DNA from: Nereocystis luetkeana
Lineage: Eukaryota; Sar; Phaeophyceae; Laminariales; Laminariaceae
DNA: 64,000 nucleotides
Direction of reading: 5' to 3'
NCBI GenBank assembly: GCA_031213475.1
Contig: JARUPZ010000013.1
Coordinates: forward strand, 10,704,794 to 10,768,793
Of the stretch, positions 33,301-44,292 are shown piece by piece (positions within the stretch are counted from its first letter, which is position 1; every line of letters starts with the position of its first letter). The notes below the pieces were generated by a model. That model ran no database searches and was not told the origin of the DNA. It worked only from the letters and a program-made list of their open reading frames with translations. A program made the position numbers and the translations under genes.

Positions 33301-36300
33301 GGAAAAAACGGGGAAAAAAAAGTTAGATTTTTTCTTCTTTCTTTTTTTCTAACGGCTGCAGGCGGCGCAACTTCTTTTTTCGCGTTGAAACTTGCCAACA
33401 CGGTGATTGTTACAATCAGCTCGTGCCACGATAGACACTCGATTTCGACACAGACTCAGCCCACGGCCAACCCGCTTGGTGTCGGGCAAGGCCACCGAGT
33501 ATAGATGACGGCCTCTGATATGCAAGGTGGATCCATGGTCTAGGGGGCGAGAGCTTGCCGGCGGCGTCCTACGGTATCTATCCTTCCAACCTGAAAAAAA
33601 AAAACTGTGTTTTTACCATTCGAGGCGGATCGAGATTTTTTGTCATCTGTTTTGTGTACACCAGCGGCCAATTGTTCATAATACGCCTGGCCAGCTCCCG
33701 CCACATGTCACCGGCCGTTGTGTGAACACGGTGACCCTAAGGTGGATCGGAGTCCCTAACGAGCGCACTTCCTTCAGAATTCATGATGCAGTCGTTCGTT
33801 TTGTCGATCGATGTCTGTCGAGGACTCGGAACCTCGCCGCTTCGAACTAAACATCCGCCCCCGAAATTGTTTTTTTTTCGGGGTTTTCCAAAAGTTTAGA
33901 ATTTGCCGGGACAAGCAAGAATCGTGCCCATAGCAAGCTGTACCTGAAAATTTCCCGACGGGTATCTTTGGATTCCAAACTTTTAATGGAAACTTTGCGT
34001 TTCCATTGGCATAGGTCTAAATAGTTTAGTTTCTGATTCAGACATGGCGAAAGAGGCCGCGTTTTCTCTTTTGCTTTTTCGGTTACTCCTGGTGTACCTG
34101 CAAGTTGTCCCAACCCCCCCTGACACCGCCGCAGTGCTTATCCAGCAACTCCCTGAGCGTGATGGACATCTCTTCTTCCACGACGATGGGATTGTTCACG
34201 TGGCCCGAGATGGCGAACAGCTTCGTACCATGGTTGTTCTAGTAGCACATCACATGACATCACAGCACGTCACGGCAAAGCACGGCACGCATCACCACCA
34301 TCAACAGGTTAAAAACGCGGGGGAGGAGGGCATAGGAAGGGAGAGAGGCGGGTGGGGGGGGGGGGCGTACTCATTTGTTGCTTGCCTTAGTCATTTGACC
34401 ATTGACCACGCATCCCTTTCGAGACGGAGCAGAGGCGGGTGGGGGGGGGGGGAGAGAGAGAGAGAGAGAGAGAAGGATGCATAACAACGTATACATAAGG
34501 AGGCAGAGGGATACAGAAGAGAGGGGAGAGAGGGAGGGTACATGTAGGATCTACAGTAGATGATCGACTAACAGATCATCTACACTAGATGATCTGCTGT
34601 AGACCGTCATGATCTGTTAACAATACCGAAGTTACCTTGCGGCCGAACCCAGCGAACCAGCTCGCTCCGCGGCGAAGGATGGTTGGCGCCACGGCGACCG
34701 TTTCAACGTTGGTGACCGTAGTCGGGCAGCCGAACACACCCACGTTGGCAGGGAACGGCGGTTTCAGGCGCGGCTTTCCTTGGCGGCCCTGGTCATATTA
34801 CAGAAATTGTCAACGGGATATAGATCAGACAAAGATATCAAGTTATTACGAGATACCGAAAAAATTACAGAAATGAAGATATTGGGATTGGGATCTCAAG
34901 ATGCTACGATATCAAGATACTGTTATATTGTAAACACGCGAACGTTCGCGGGAAAGGGAGGCTTCAGGTGCGCCCTTCCTTGGCGGCCCTGGTCAATATG
35001 AACGTAATTCCCGTAAAAAAATGTCAACGTACGAAATAACGAAAATAACATATTTTGTAAGATACCCTGGTACTAGGATATTCTGTAAGACATCGAGATA
35101 TTGATTTTTCCTCGAGCTATTAATATCAAGCCACCAAATATAACACGTCTACTGCGGCCTTCCTTGGCAACCTTGATCGAGATATGAAAAACGTCAACAT
35201 GTATTTAAATATGAAACATGTGAAGATTCGAAGACTATGAACCCCTTTCGAACCGCAGTCCCTTTATGGGGACAAACTACTTGAAATTTGAGTGGTTTGT
35301 CCCCGAAACGGGACTGCGGTTCTAAAAGGGTTAACGTAGATCAGCGGCCGCTTTCTACAGTGGCCTTGATCGAGACATACATTACAAAACATCCACGGAA
35401 ATACATACGACAATTGTTGTCAAGGTCGTGTCAGAACGTAAACACGTTGAGACGCAGGAAACCAGTCACATCAGCACCATGTAACATAGACGTTAACCCC
35501 TTTAGAACTCCAGTCCCGTTTTGGGGACACACCAGTCAAATTCCAAGTAGTCTGTCCCAAATTGTCCCCAAACGGGACTGCGGTTCTAAAAGGGTTAATA
35601 CCCCAAGAAGACAAACACGATATCAAGACTTCGAGATACTACCACGTCAAAACTTCAAGACATCAACTGATCAAGAAAACAGTAAGTAAAAAAACGATAC
35701 AGCAGCAACAAATCGAAGCCAGTCCAGTCAAAACAACCAAAACAACCAAAACGACAGGTTATCGATAAATCAACAAATCAAGACATCAAGAGGCCTCTGG
35801 GACCGTACACAACTGGTGTCTGGTTTCGTCTGGCCAGGCCATTTCTGATGGAAATACAAAAATTATTCTAGAGATTTCTGCTTCGTGTCCATCGATAAGA
35901 TTCGATGAATCGGATCCGGCACGAAAAGTCTTCTTGGATCTCTCTACAAACCCTGTTCTGTTTTCCGGTTTCGGCTCCGATAAGAGTCAGCCTAATACAC
36001 GGCAATCATAACCCATGATTAACCCAAACACTAGGTGTGTATCCCCCTACTGCTGTATGTTCACACAACTTATGTGGTTCTCATTACTACTATTGACAAT
36101 ATGCTCCCTCGTAATCGTCGTACCTTTCTTATATTAAAATATTCTGGTGCATGGTACGAGTCATACTGGTGTTGACACAAGGCACGCATTTTATGTATGG
36201 AACCGTGATGAGCTCAACTTTTTTTTCAACCATTTCGCCGGAGGAAAAATGTTTTTTTTTCGTGTATATGTTACAGTCCGTCAAGCAAAATCAAGGCTTT

Positions 36301-39061
36301 GCTAATGATACCTCGAGGCTTTCGATGAGCGCCGTTTCCTCTCCGCAGATGTAGGCCCCAGCCCCACGGTGCAGGTAGACGTCGAAGTCGTAGCCGGACC
36401 CGCAGGCGTTTTTGCCCAAGAATCCTTGCTGTGCAACAGGCCGGCAGGCAGGCAGGCAGGGGACGTACCTCAGATATAACACAACACCAGGTATCAGGTA
36501 ACAGATAATGATGATTGAACTGGTACTTGAGAATGATCACTGAGAACGACGATTAAGAAGGATCAAGTGGGATGGGATGACGTTCGATAATGAAAATTGA
36601 GAACCACTGCTTAAGAAAGGCATTGGAGACTGGTATTTGAGTATTTTCATGATTGCAAAACTTTAATTGAGAATATTGTCTAGACCTCGGAGTAGCCACT
36701 GGGCCCGCAGACGTTACAGCCTGAGAACCCTTTCTGCGCGACAGGCAGGCAGGCAGGTAGGCAGGCAGGCAGGTAGGCAGGCAGGCAGGCAGGCCAATAG
36801 AAACGTACTGCTACTACACACCGTAGGAATAAGTGCGGAATATTCTCTCACGGCTTACACGTTTTTACGGCTTGTACCGTGAGCGATTTACCCTGAAGCC
36901 CTTTCACAACTGCACCCTACCCTCGCTTTTGGCGACAAAATACTTGGAAATAGTATGGGTTCCTTTCTTCCAGTGACAACGGTGAAAGGGCCGAGTAGGT
37001 GTTGCGTCGTGCTGCTGTACAAAGGGACTCAGAACTCGCCTTGTACGCTTCGTGGATGGCCTCATCCATCACCACGGCCTCGTTGAAATACTCCCCGCGA
37101 ATGTAGATGTACGCGGCGCGGGCACGCATCGCGTAGCCGGCGAGAAGGCAGCCCTCCACCAGCTTGTGAGGGTCCTTGCGCATGATCTCGCGGTCCTGCA
37201 GGCAGCACGCAACAGGAGTTCCAGAGGGGGTGGAGGCAGTAGCGGCGGCGGCGTCAAGGGGTATTTTTTAACTTGAAGTTTCTGCTAACAAGAAGACCAT
37301 GCACGTGCGGGATGAAAAATCCCCCCCACTTGCCCAACAGGGCGTCCCGTGATGGTGGTGGCCAGTACGCCGAAGCTGGTAGAGGGGGCGGGGGCGGGGG
37401 CGTCCCGCCCGGTCGAAAAATGACAAATTAAATACACATTGGAATCGATTGGCGACCTAGCTATCGAGCGACAGGCCGACCGACCGACCGACCTACCTCC
37501 TTTCTTCCCACCCTACCGACATGCCGATGGACACATCGATCGACCTACGGACCTGCTTACTGACGGACCGGCTGAACGACACACCGATCGACCTACCGAC
37601 CAACAGCCGACTGACTGATCGGCATATCGGCCTACTTATCAACCGACCGGTCGACCCATAACTCTACCGACCACCCCGTGATACCTACCAACGGACTGAC
37701 CTACCTACCTCCGTACGTACCGACTGACTGACCAACGATCGACCAACCGCATCGAAGTACAGACGCCGAGCAACGCGCGTCCTGTCCCTCGTCGCGGCCC
37801 GCCCCCGCGAAACACACATATGGCAAGGTAAGCCACGGCGAGCCACGGCAAGCCAAGGCAAGACGAGACAAAACAAGAAAAAAATCAGCCAAACCGAGCC
37901 AAGTCAAGTCCAGCCAAGGCAAGCCAAGGCAAGTTATATCCAGCCAAGCCGAGCCAAGCCAAGCCCACCCGACCCAACCCAACCCTCACCAGAGCCAAGC
38001 CAACTCCTACCCCACCCAATACAACCAACCAACCGACCATCTAACAAACCAGCCAACCGATCAACCAACCAACAACAAACAGACCGACCGACCGACCAAC
38101 CAAATTTCACCTTGCACGTTCCCGGCTCGGACTCGTCGGCGTTGACGACAAGGAAGGACGGCCGCCCATCGGTATTCTTCGGCATGAACGACCACTTCAA
38201 ACCTGAAGGGAACCCGGCCCCACCCCTCCCCCTTAGGCCGGAGTCCTTCATCTCCTGCACGATCCAGTCGGGGCCCATCCACATGATGTCCTTCGTCTGG
38301 TGCCTGCGGAAAAGAGAAAACATGGAGAAAATTCCGAGATAGTTCCGTGAGCGCCCATGGCCTGGTGCGGCAGTAGTGACAACGGCTCGGACCAGCTTCA
38401 GCTTCGACAAAATGGTTGATAGTTCACACTGTTGTTTTTACGCCTCATGACGTGTTACATTCAGAGAACTTTCCCGCGCGGTCGGGAACAAAAGCTAGGG
38501 TTTGCCTACAGCCATCGGTACCCACCGCACACACCAGCCCCCACGCTTCATCGTCTCTCACGCGCTAATCCTGTTTTTTGTAGAAGTTGATAATACCTGG
38601 TATGCAGTGCCCTACCCTACCCCACCCCACCTATCCTACAGCCGTTATAAGCGCCTAACGCTGGCTGCTGGCAGGAATTTCGCATAATCAAGTGCGATTT
38701 GTGTCTATTTGAATGAATACGCCGTACCAGGTATGATGACGAAACATCCTATACTGGTACTGTACTGGAGCGTTTTAGTCCGCTTGCACGCACATAAATG
38801 TCTGGGGACGAACTACTGTAAACACCGTACACACTCCGCGTCGAACCACGCTACAGCAGTGTGGGATACTTATGGGAACAGCCAAAAGGGTGAAATAAAC
38901 GCCGCACGCACCAGTCCCCACGCTTCATCGCGTCTCCCACGCGCCAATCCTGCTCCCCGTAGAGATTGGTGAAGATGCGGTCCTGGTCCTTGAGACCACC
39001 GTACACGCGGGGCGGTTCCGGAGTTGCCTCCTTAGCTCCCGGCGCCGCGCTAAGGTATCGC
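30391..39061 (-). CDS. NDUFV1: NADH:ubiquinone oxidoreductase 51-kDa subunit, mitochondrial complex I (exons 2-10)
   Basis: This complex I subunit binds NADH, FMN and the N3 4Fe-4S cluster and starts electron entry. Exons in transcription order: 39061-38912, 38303-38111, 37195-37040, 36428-36312, 34788-34636, 34238-34098, 32496-32285, 31893-31743, 30549-30391 (stop TAG). All phases agree, giving 476 aa. Motifs in order: [26 protein letters not shown] (FMN/NADH site); [26 protein letters not shown]; the family signature [48 protein letters not shown]; and [12 protein letters not shown], whose three Cys ligate N3 and which is split by the 32284-31894 intron; then [15 protein letters not shown] with the fourth Cys. 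The C terminus ([15 protein letters not shown] onward) extends past the animal protein. The intron after EAYK has a GC donor. Several introns contain decayed copies of exon edges. The first exon here starts in mid codon at RYLSAAPG, so an upstream transit-peptide exon is needed. Confidence 0.95.
30700..30960. repeat. Family F copy in the 3' intron of NDUFV1
   Basis: CGCAGATTCCACGGTTC, CTGTCCTGAAATGTGTAGAT and ATCTGATATATCTGATC follow family F order. Confidence 0.65.
30973..31099. repeat. Family B element, diverged
   Basis: Left arm CATTCAGAACCGCAC; right arm GTCCCCCAAACGGGAGTCC with CTAAACGAG extended into a short tandem repeat. Confidence 0.6.
31403..31680. repeat. Tandem duplication (2 x ~137 bp) in an NDUFV1 intron
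   Basis: Both copies contain AAGATCGACAACACCAAAAA, CCTCCATTTCTAGATACCAG and AGGTAAAGCCTGCTGTCCC, then a C-run and GTCGGCTTGCAAAA. They differ at only a few positions, so the event is recent. Confidence 0.95.
32105..32250. repeat. CACA and CCA/ACC low-complexity tracts
   Basis: ACACACACAC followed by ACCACCACC repeats, close to the donor of the exon ending at 32285. Confidence 0.9.
32747..32812 (-). pseudogene. Decayed copy of the 5' edge of NDUFV1 exon 32496-32285
   Basis: The minus strand reads CCGTGCAG then GCT AAA ACC CCG GGG GGG (AKTPGG). The true exon is CGTGCAG then GCG GTT ATT CCT GGG GGA (AVIPGG). The intron part before the acceptor is also similar. Confidence 0.55.
34545..34620. 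repeat. Family F-like GATCATCTACA palindromic cluster
   Basis: GATCATCTACACTAGATGATC and TAGATGATCGACTAACAG lie just 3' of an NDUFV1 donor. Confidence 0.6.
34921..35395 (-). pseudogene. Serial decayed copies of the 5' edge of NDUFV1 exon 34788-34636
   Basis: The real exon starts CCAG|GGCCGCCAAGG. An upstream copy at 34988 has the same acceptor and encodes [19 protein letters not shown] before a TAA (true exon: [19 protein letters not shown]). Further, more decayed junction copies lie near 35158-35185 (CTTGGCAACCTTGATCGAGA) and 35355-35385 (AGTGGCCTTGATCGAGACAT). The spacing is about 180-200 bp. Confidence 0.85.
35240..35333. repeat. Inverted-repeat element, family B copy
   Basis: AACCCCTTTCGAACCGCAGT at the left and ACTGCGGTTCTAAAAGGGTT at the right. 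Confidence 0.92.
35493..35598. repeat. Inverted-repeat element, family B copy with internal duplication
   Basis: Ends TTAACCCCTTTAGAACTCCA and ACTGCGGTTCTAAAAGGGTT with TTAA at both outer edges. The loop carries TGTCCCAAATTGTCCCC, a small internal duplication. Confidence 0.9.
35995..36125. repeat. Dimer-family single unit
   Basis: AATCATAACCCATGATTAAC, GTATCCCCCTACTGCTGTAT and GTGGTTCTCATTACTACTAT match the units at 405-765. Confidence 0.7.
36687..36750 (-). pseudogene. Decayed copy of the 5' edge of NDUFV1 exon 36428-36312
   Basis: The minus strand reads GCGCAG then AAAGGGTTCTCAGGC, encoding [17 protein letters not shown] before TAG. The true exon, after TTGCACAG, encodes [17 protein letters not shown]. 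Both copies are preceded by the same GGCA repeat. Confidence 0.75.
36735..36795. repeat. (GGCA)n microsatellite
   Basis: AGGCAGGCAGGTAGGCAGG repeats. The same repeat in shorter form follows the true exon acceptor at 36440-36460. Confidence 0.95.
37034..37039 (-). promoter_or_regulatory. Non-canonical GC splice donor (NDUFV1)
   Basis: The exon ends TAC AAG at 37040 and the intron begins GCGAGT. The acceptor CACAG is at 36433-36429. The join gives [16 protein letters not shown], aligning without gap to the family block; no GT donor gives this alignment. Confidence 0.85.
37460..38100. repeat. Low-complexity intron: GACCGACC and AGCCAAGCC repeats
   Basis: Two simple arrays, CCGACCGACC/CTACC (37475-37740) and CAAGCCAAGGCAAGCC (37840-37990), then ACCAACCAACC (38020-38100). 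They fill the intron between the exons at 38111 and 37195. Confidence 0.9.
38510..38605 (-). pseudogene. Decayed copy of the 3' edge of NDUFV1 exon 39061-38912
   Basis: The plus-strand text CCACGCTTCATCGTCTCTCA and CGCGCTAATCCTG mirrors CCACGCTTCATCGCGTCTCC and CGCGCCAATCCTG in the true exon. The following donor region is copied as well (CACACACCAGCCCC for CACGCACCAGTCCC). The frame is broken by a stop. Confidence 0.82.
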
Positions 39062-39189
39062 CTGCCACCGTCACAGAAAAACAAGAGAGGAAGCGCCGTT
39101 TGTCAAGTGGAAACCCTTCAAATCCTACACAGGAGGAGGGTGGGTGGGGGCGTTTGTCTGGTGGAAGCTCTTCAATTTCTACAGAGAGG

Positions 39190-39285
39190 GGATGGGGGGG
39201 GGGGGGGGGGGGGGGCGTACTCATTTGTTGCTGGCCTTAGTCATTTGACCATTGACCACGCATCCCTTTCGAGACGGAGCACCGT
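39190..39285 (+). repeat. Poly-G-headed repeat fragment
   Basis: A G-run followed by GCGTACTCATTTGTTGCTGG, CATTTGACCATTGACCACGC and TTTCGAGACGGAGCA. The same sequence is at 34345-34432. It is a diverged relative of the 29.6-30.1 kb family (GTACTCGAT, TATGACCATAGACC). Confidence 0.75.
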
Positions 39286-39419
39286 TCCTGCTCCTACTAG
39301 ACACCTCCAACAATTGGGCGCTCATTACGTTGTTTCCATATATTACATACCAGGTAGAGGCTTTTGCTAATCTTATACCTTCCTGTTTGGCCGCCTGTGG
39401 CCACCATCTATCTCCTAGG

Positions 39420-39510
39420 AGGGGTGGGGGGGTGTACTCGATAGGAGAGATGTACTCGATCGCATGCATGGCCGCAGTCGTATGGGGGAGGGGGGGGGGG
39501 GGGGGGAGAG
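39420..39510 (+). repeat. Poly-G-headed repeat fragment
   Basis: GGGTGTACTCGATAGGAGAG, then GCATGCATGGCCGCAGTCGT, cut off by another G-run. Confidence 0.85.
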
Positions 39511-40483
39511 GGCATTCGTCAGGTGAAAATAATTCAATCCTCACTGGGAAGGCGGGCTTCGTCAGGTGGAAACCCTACAATTCTTACAGAGGGGGAATTG
39601 GGGGGGGGACGGGGACGAGAACGTTCGTCACGTGGAAACCCTTCATTGCCTAGGGAGGGGGGGCGACTTTCATCAAGTGCAAAGCCTTCTACTCCTAGAG
39701 AGCGGGGGGGGGGGGGGGGGGAAGGACCAATCGCACCGCGTTTCAGTTCGTCGTACAATCCTGAAAAAGTGGCTTTCGCAGTCGCAGATGCTCTGCGTGA
39801 TGCAGTCAGTCGTGAAACACTTCAACAATGCAATCGTAAACAGCAGAACGCCGTGGGTAGACATTTCAATGTGACCGTGAATAATTGCGCAGCAGATGAC
39901 CGTTACGCTTCGTGCATGAGCGAACGAGATCCCGCATGTCGCGGGCTAAGGAAACAATAGCTTGGGGAAGATTGGTACCAGAAATACACCAGTCAAGACC
40001 CGACTCCGGTGTTGGGATGCGGCTTCATCAGCCAAGGTCCAAAGCCGGAGTTTGGGGCGTGACTATTAATTCACGATTCCACGATATACATGGAATAGTT
40101 TTAATACCGCTCTGCCCCCAAAATATATGTAAAGTTTGTATTGAATATCACTACCAGGTATACTAAACGTTCTTTATCACAGCTCGGGACAAAACGGTAA
40201 CTGATACCAGGTACGTGGTACACACTTTGGACTACACCCGTGCACGAATGCGACTGTTAATATTAAAAAAGTTTTGTGAAACCGCCAGATGTTTGCAAAT
40301 ATTCCACTCCACATGCTGCCGGTTGCATGCTAGGATGTTATTAATAGGTGCCCTACAGCAGCAGCAGCAGCAGCAGCTTGGCTTCAGAGCAGCAGGTTTT
40401 TCTGTCGTCCTTGTCTCAAGATTCCACCCGCCAAGATCCGAATCCACCAATCAGGATCTTGGGGGTTCGACTAGCGTAGGGTA

Positions 40484-41412
40484 TACAAGGCGCTTCGCTC
40501 CGCGGGCGGCCTACGCCGCCCGCTACGCTCGCTCTGGAAGAAAAAGTACATCGAATTCCGCGAAGCGGACAGAAGGTCGATGATTGAACATATTTTGTTA
40601 TGATTGTTGTAGTTGCAAATTGGCGACTTGATAATGCCAAGAGCCACATGCCGTAAGTACATACCCCAGGTAGGGTACTGATTTTCTTCTTTCGATATGC
40701 TGTATGATATGTACCTGGTATGTACGCACGTGCGAGAAAGCACAGCATGGCACAGCAGCAGCACCGCAAAAACAATGAAAACAAAACAAAAAAAAATCGG
40801 AAAGAGAAAAATCCCCGTCCCCTCTCATGTAATAATTGTCTGCCCCTGGAACACCTTGCACCAGTCAAAAGAAGAAAAAAAAAAAAAAATGAACAGCAGA
40901 GCTTCTCTCTCAGCCTCGTACGCCGCCCGCTCCTCTCTCGACCACCTCGCCACCGATTCGGTCCGGGTAAAGCTTTTCTCCCTCTCTGTCACAGTGATCC
41001 CCGTTGCCCGCCCCGCGTGAAGCCTGGTGCTCACCGTGACCCCCGTTCGCCAGCTCGACGATGTCGATGGTCAGACGGGCGTTCGCCTATTTGTATAGTT
41101 CAGCGTGGTCGCAAAAATAATCACCGCTTGAATGTTAGCTTGCAATCCCGAACGACCCTTATGGACTCATACCTACTCAGTCTAATTTTTCACATGGAGG
41201 CAAAAGAGAGCCCATTCATGCTTCCCTTGTGTCTCGAGGCACACACGACGCCTAGCCACGAAAACCGCGACCGCACTCCTTGCAACCCCCCCTTTACCCG
41301 CCAGTATCCGCCGACACCCACGACGGCGCTGGGCTCGCCCGCGTCGCAGTGCTCCGACTACACACGCGCACACGAAACGGAAGAAGAAAAAAGGAAAAAA
41401 ACTGAACGTGCA
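40484..41412 (+). repeat. ~1-kb dispersed repeat, copy 1 (empty site)
   Basis: Starts ACAAGGCGCTTCGCTCCGC and runs through TTGCAAATTGGCGACTTGAT, GAACACCTTGCAC, CTCTCTCAGCCTCGTACGCC, CGAGGCACACACGACGCC and ACACGAAACG. It matches 55515-57270 in order but lacks the 736-bp insertion and a ~100-bp segment. Confidence 0.92.
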
Positions 41413-41701
41413 AAAAAAAATTCAACCAGCCGGTAAAAAAAAGCGAAAGAGAGCCTCCCAAACCGCTGAAAAAACAAAATCGACTTTTTCTTTTTCCGAG
41501 ATTTTTTTTCTTTTGTTCCGGGAAAAAAAGTGTGGCACGAGAAGCAAGCACGCAAAGAAAGCAAAGAACGCGAAGAAAGCAAGGATCGCAGAAACGACAA
41601 AAAATCGTGGGAGACTCGCTGAGCGTGAGGCAGGTGCTTATAACCAAGTGATTTTAGGAAAAGGGTAACTTTAAGTATGTTTATGTTATGTACACCAAAA
41701 G

Positions 41702-42036
41702 TGTCGGTTGACGGCAGCCTTGACGGTCTTGACGGACAGCCGTCAAGGAACTCCCCACACTAAACTAGCACGTTAGGTCAGATTAAGTCTTGACGGGTCA
41801 AACTTAGACCAATATGACGGTTGACGGCAACCCTAACGGTCTTGACGAATAGCCAAGAAATTGTCCACAATAAAAAGAGCACATTAAGTCAAAGGAGATG
41901 TTGACGGGTCAAAACTAGACACAGATGTCGGTTGACGGACAGCCGACTCCCAACACTAAAACTAGCATAGTACGTCAAACTAAGTCTTGACGGGTCAAGC
42001 GTTGACGGGCCAAGCCTAGAAAGCAGTCAACCGACA
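41702..42036. repeat. TIR element with TGTCGGTTGAC ends and internal tandem units
   Basis: The outer ends are TGTCGGTTGACGGCAGCC and GCAGTCAACCGACA. Inside are about three units with ACGGACAGCCGTCAAGGAAC, CCCACACTAAACTAGCA and AGTCTTGACGGGTCAA. Confidence 0.85.
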
Positions 42037-42292
42037 TAGTGAACATACTGTACGCCCGGCAAGACCCAACTGCGGAGTTGGGCCAATACACAAATTCGGA
42101 GTTGGGGTGAGACTATTACCCCTAAAAATTACCAACAGGTTTTAACAGCGACTAAGGTTCATTCTTATCGGAGAGCGTTTTTTCCATAATTTCCAAAGTT
42201 TGGAAATAATTGGAGATATGTATTCGTATCGATATACGGAGGCGTTGTCACTATTCGTGAAATTCTCCAGAACCAAAAATATCAAGTTCGTT

Positions 42293-43091
42293 AGGGCCGG
42301 TCTTAACGAGGGCAAAAAAAACGAAAAAAAAAACGAAATAAAACGAACAGACTTTCGTTTTTCGCAAAAAACAGCAGGTTGAGTCCTAACGAGGGCAAAA
42401 AAAACGAAAAAAAAAACGAAACAAAAATAAGAAGCCGAGTCGAATTTTTACGCGGTGCAATTTTTCGGAATGACTCAACCGCCACAGCACGTGGTTCCCG
42501 GCCATAGCGCTCGACAGCGACGGTGGATGGACACAACTCGCACACGTAAGGCACCCTCCACAGCAGGCGGTTCTCGTGGTCCAACCCGCTCCCTACGGAG
42601 TGCTCTAGAACTTGTGTATCGGCCATCGCTGTTCGATGGCAGACGTTTGAATGTTGAGTGGGACTCATGTCGAAAAATATACCGCCACAGCCGGTTTCTT
42701 GCGAGGGCACCCCATGGTGATTCCCTACCCATATGTGCTCGCGGCGTCAGCAGACAAGCCGCGTGGCAGCCACATGCACTACCTCGGCCATGGTGCGCTT
42801 GCCAACCGGTCGTAGGAACTTTATCGGGACTTCATCCCAAAGCTTCGAGCTCCTCCTATGTTCCTCTTCGACCCTGGGTATCCCATATTTCGTTTATTTG
42901 GCACCCATTTCGTTTTTTTCAAGTCTGCTGGGACTTTAAAAAAAACGAAATGTGAAAACGGAGGTATCGGGATCTCTACTTCTAACTTTTATAATTTCAC
43001 CAATAAAACTCACGTACTCTTTAGTTCTGTTTTTCGTTTTTTTCACTACGTTTTTTTTTTCGTTTATTTTGCCCTCGATAAGACCGGCCCT
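42293..43091. repeat. ~800-bp TIR element
   Basis: The left end AGGGCCGGTCTTAACGAGGG is matched inverted by the right end CCCTCGATAAGACCGGCCCT. Subterminal AAAACGAAAAAAAA stretches are also mirrored. The interior (42455-42955) has a 166-residue open frame of unknown nature and no transposase motif I can recognise. No clear target-site duplication. Confidence 0.8.
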
Positions 43092-43324
43092 GAACATTCC
43101 AACATTTGGAAAAAAAATCAGGAAAAATATGGAAGAATTGACAAATTGAGCGAAAAAAATGTCGAAAATTTGGGAAAAAAAGGTTTCCGATAAGAATGAC
43201 CCTAAAACACCAGTGTGCGGTGTGCGGGTGCGACTACACGTTTTGAAACCGCCATATTTCATTCCGTTTGTTGCATGTGAGGTGTATATATGTTGATACA
43301 TGCACACACTGGGGTTATAATGGT

Positions 43325-43500
43325 AGGGCTGTGAAATCGGCTGACTGCAAGCGGCCGACTAGTTCCTACCTGGTAGTCGGCTATTGTAGGTACAGCAGTA
43401 TCACCTTTAGTTGCGTGCGGCGCTTTGTTGGGCTCTGCGTCTTCGTATGGTGTCATGACTATCTGACTGGCGCCTTTGTGGCTCGAGTTGTGTTTTAAAA
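43325..43500 (+). repeat. GGGCTGTGAA-type dispersed repeat (copy 2)
   Basis: TAGGGCTGTGAAATCGGCTG, then ATCTGACTGGCGCCTTTGTG. The latter returns inverted near 62830 (CAAACGCGCCAGTCAGG). Confidence 0.6.
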
Positions 43501-43833
43501 TAATCATTACAGTAGTAGACATAGACATTACTACATGACTACTATTTTGTAACGAAGACTTGAAAAAGTCGGTTGGTTGGCTCACGTTGCCACCCAACGA
43601 ATAACTACCGGGTAGCCGCCAAGTCCAGCCAACGGACAGCCTCACTTGGTAGATTGTTATCTGTTAGACCGGTCGTGGCAAGATTGCTCCACCTCCCTTC
43701 GGCCGCCCACAAGCACTACAGCAGTAGTACAACTGCTGTAGTACTGGTACAGTTTTAGAACTGCGCTCCCACGATGGGAACTTTTTAATTCGAAGCAGAG
43801 TCCAATTTAGCCACATGTACACTGCAGTACTAT

Positions 43834-43936
43834 GACGGGGGGCCATAGTTAGTAGGACCTATGGTATACATAAAAACCTGTATATTTAACCGTCTTTACT
43901 AAAAATATTTGGTCCTATCAACTATAGTCCCCCGTA
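43834..43936 (+). repeat. Short inverted-repeat element, family A copy 7
   Basis: Both ends present; plus orientation. Confidence 0.92.
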
Positions 43937-44292
43937 ATAATAACAAAAGGGTTCATACCTGGCACCTGGTATCTTGTACCAGTACAAGGTAATAGCAGGG
44001 ACTTGGCCTGTTATTACAAGATACCAAACACCAGAGGTTACCTATTGTGCATACTTCGTTTTCATACTGGTGGCTGTACGCATGGCACGTACCTGTTTTT
44101 TTTGTTTCACGAGTTTTGTAGATAATACCGGTGTGACGTGGCGAAAACCTCGGAATCACCGACAGATTGACGGGTAAAAAAGCTGAGTGGCTGAATATGG
44201 GCCTGACCGTGAGATGTGTACGATAAAATCACTCGTATCGAAGTGCGAATAAACAGAGCAGAGGATGGGGACGGCGTGACAGCGTGTACTAT

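Noticed and set aside
37326-37385. Possible small minus-strand exon ([15 protein letters not shown])
   Set aside because: It is not needed by the NDUFV1 alignment, would interrupt the conserved CK-DRE junction, and has no good acceptor.
42455-42955. 166-residue plus-strand frame
   Set aside because: It lies wholly inside a TIR element and matches no family I recognise. Kept as an observation, not called as a gene.
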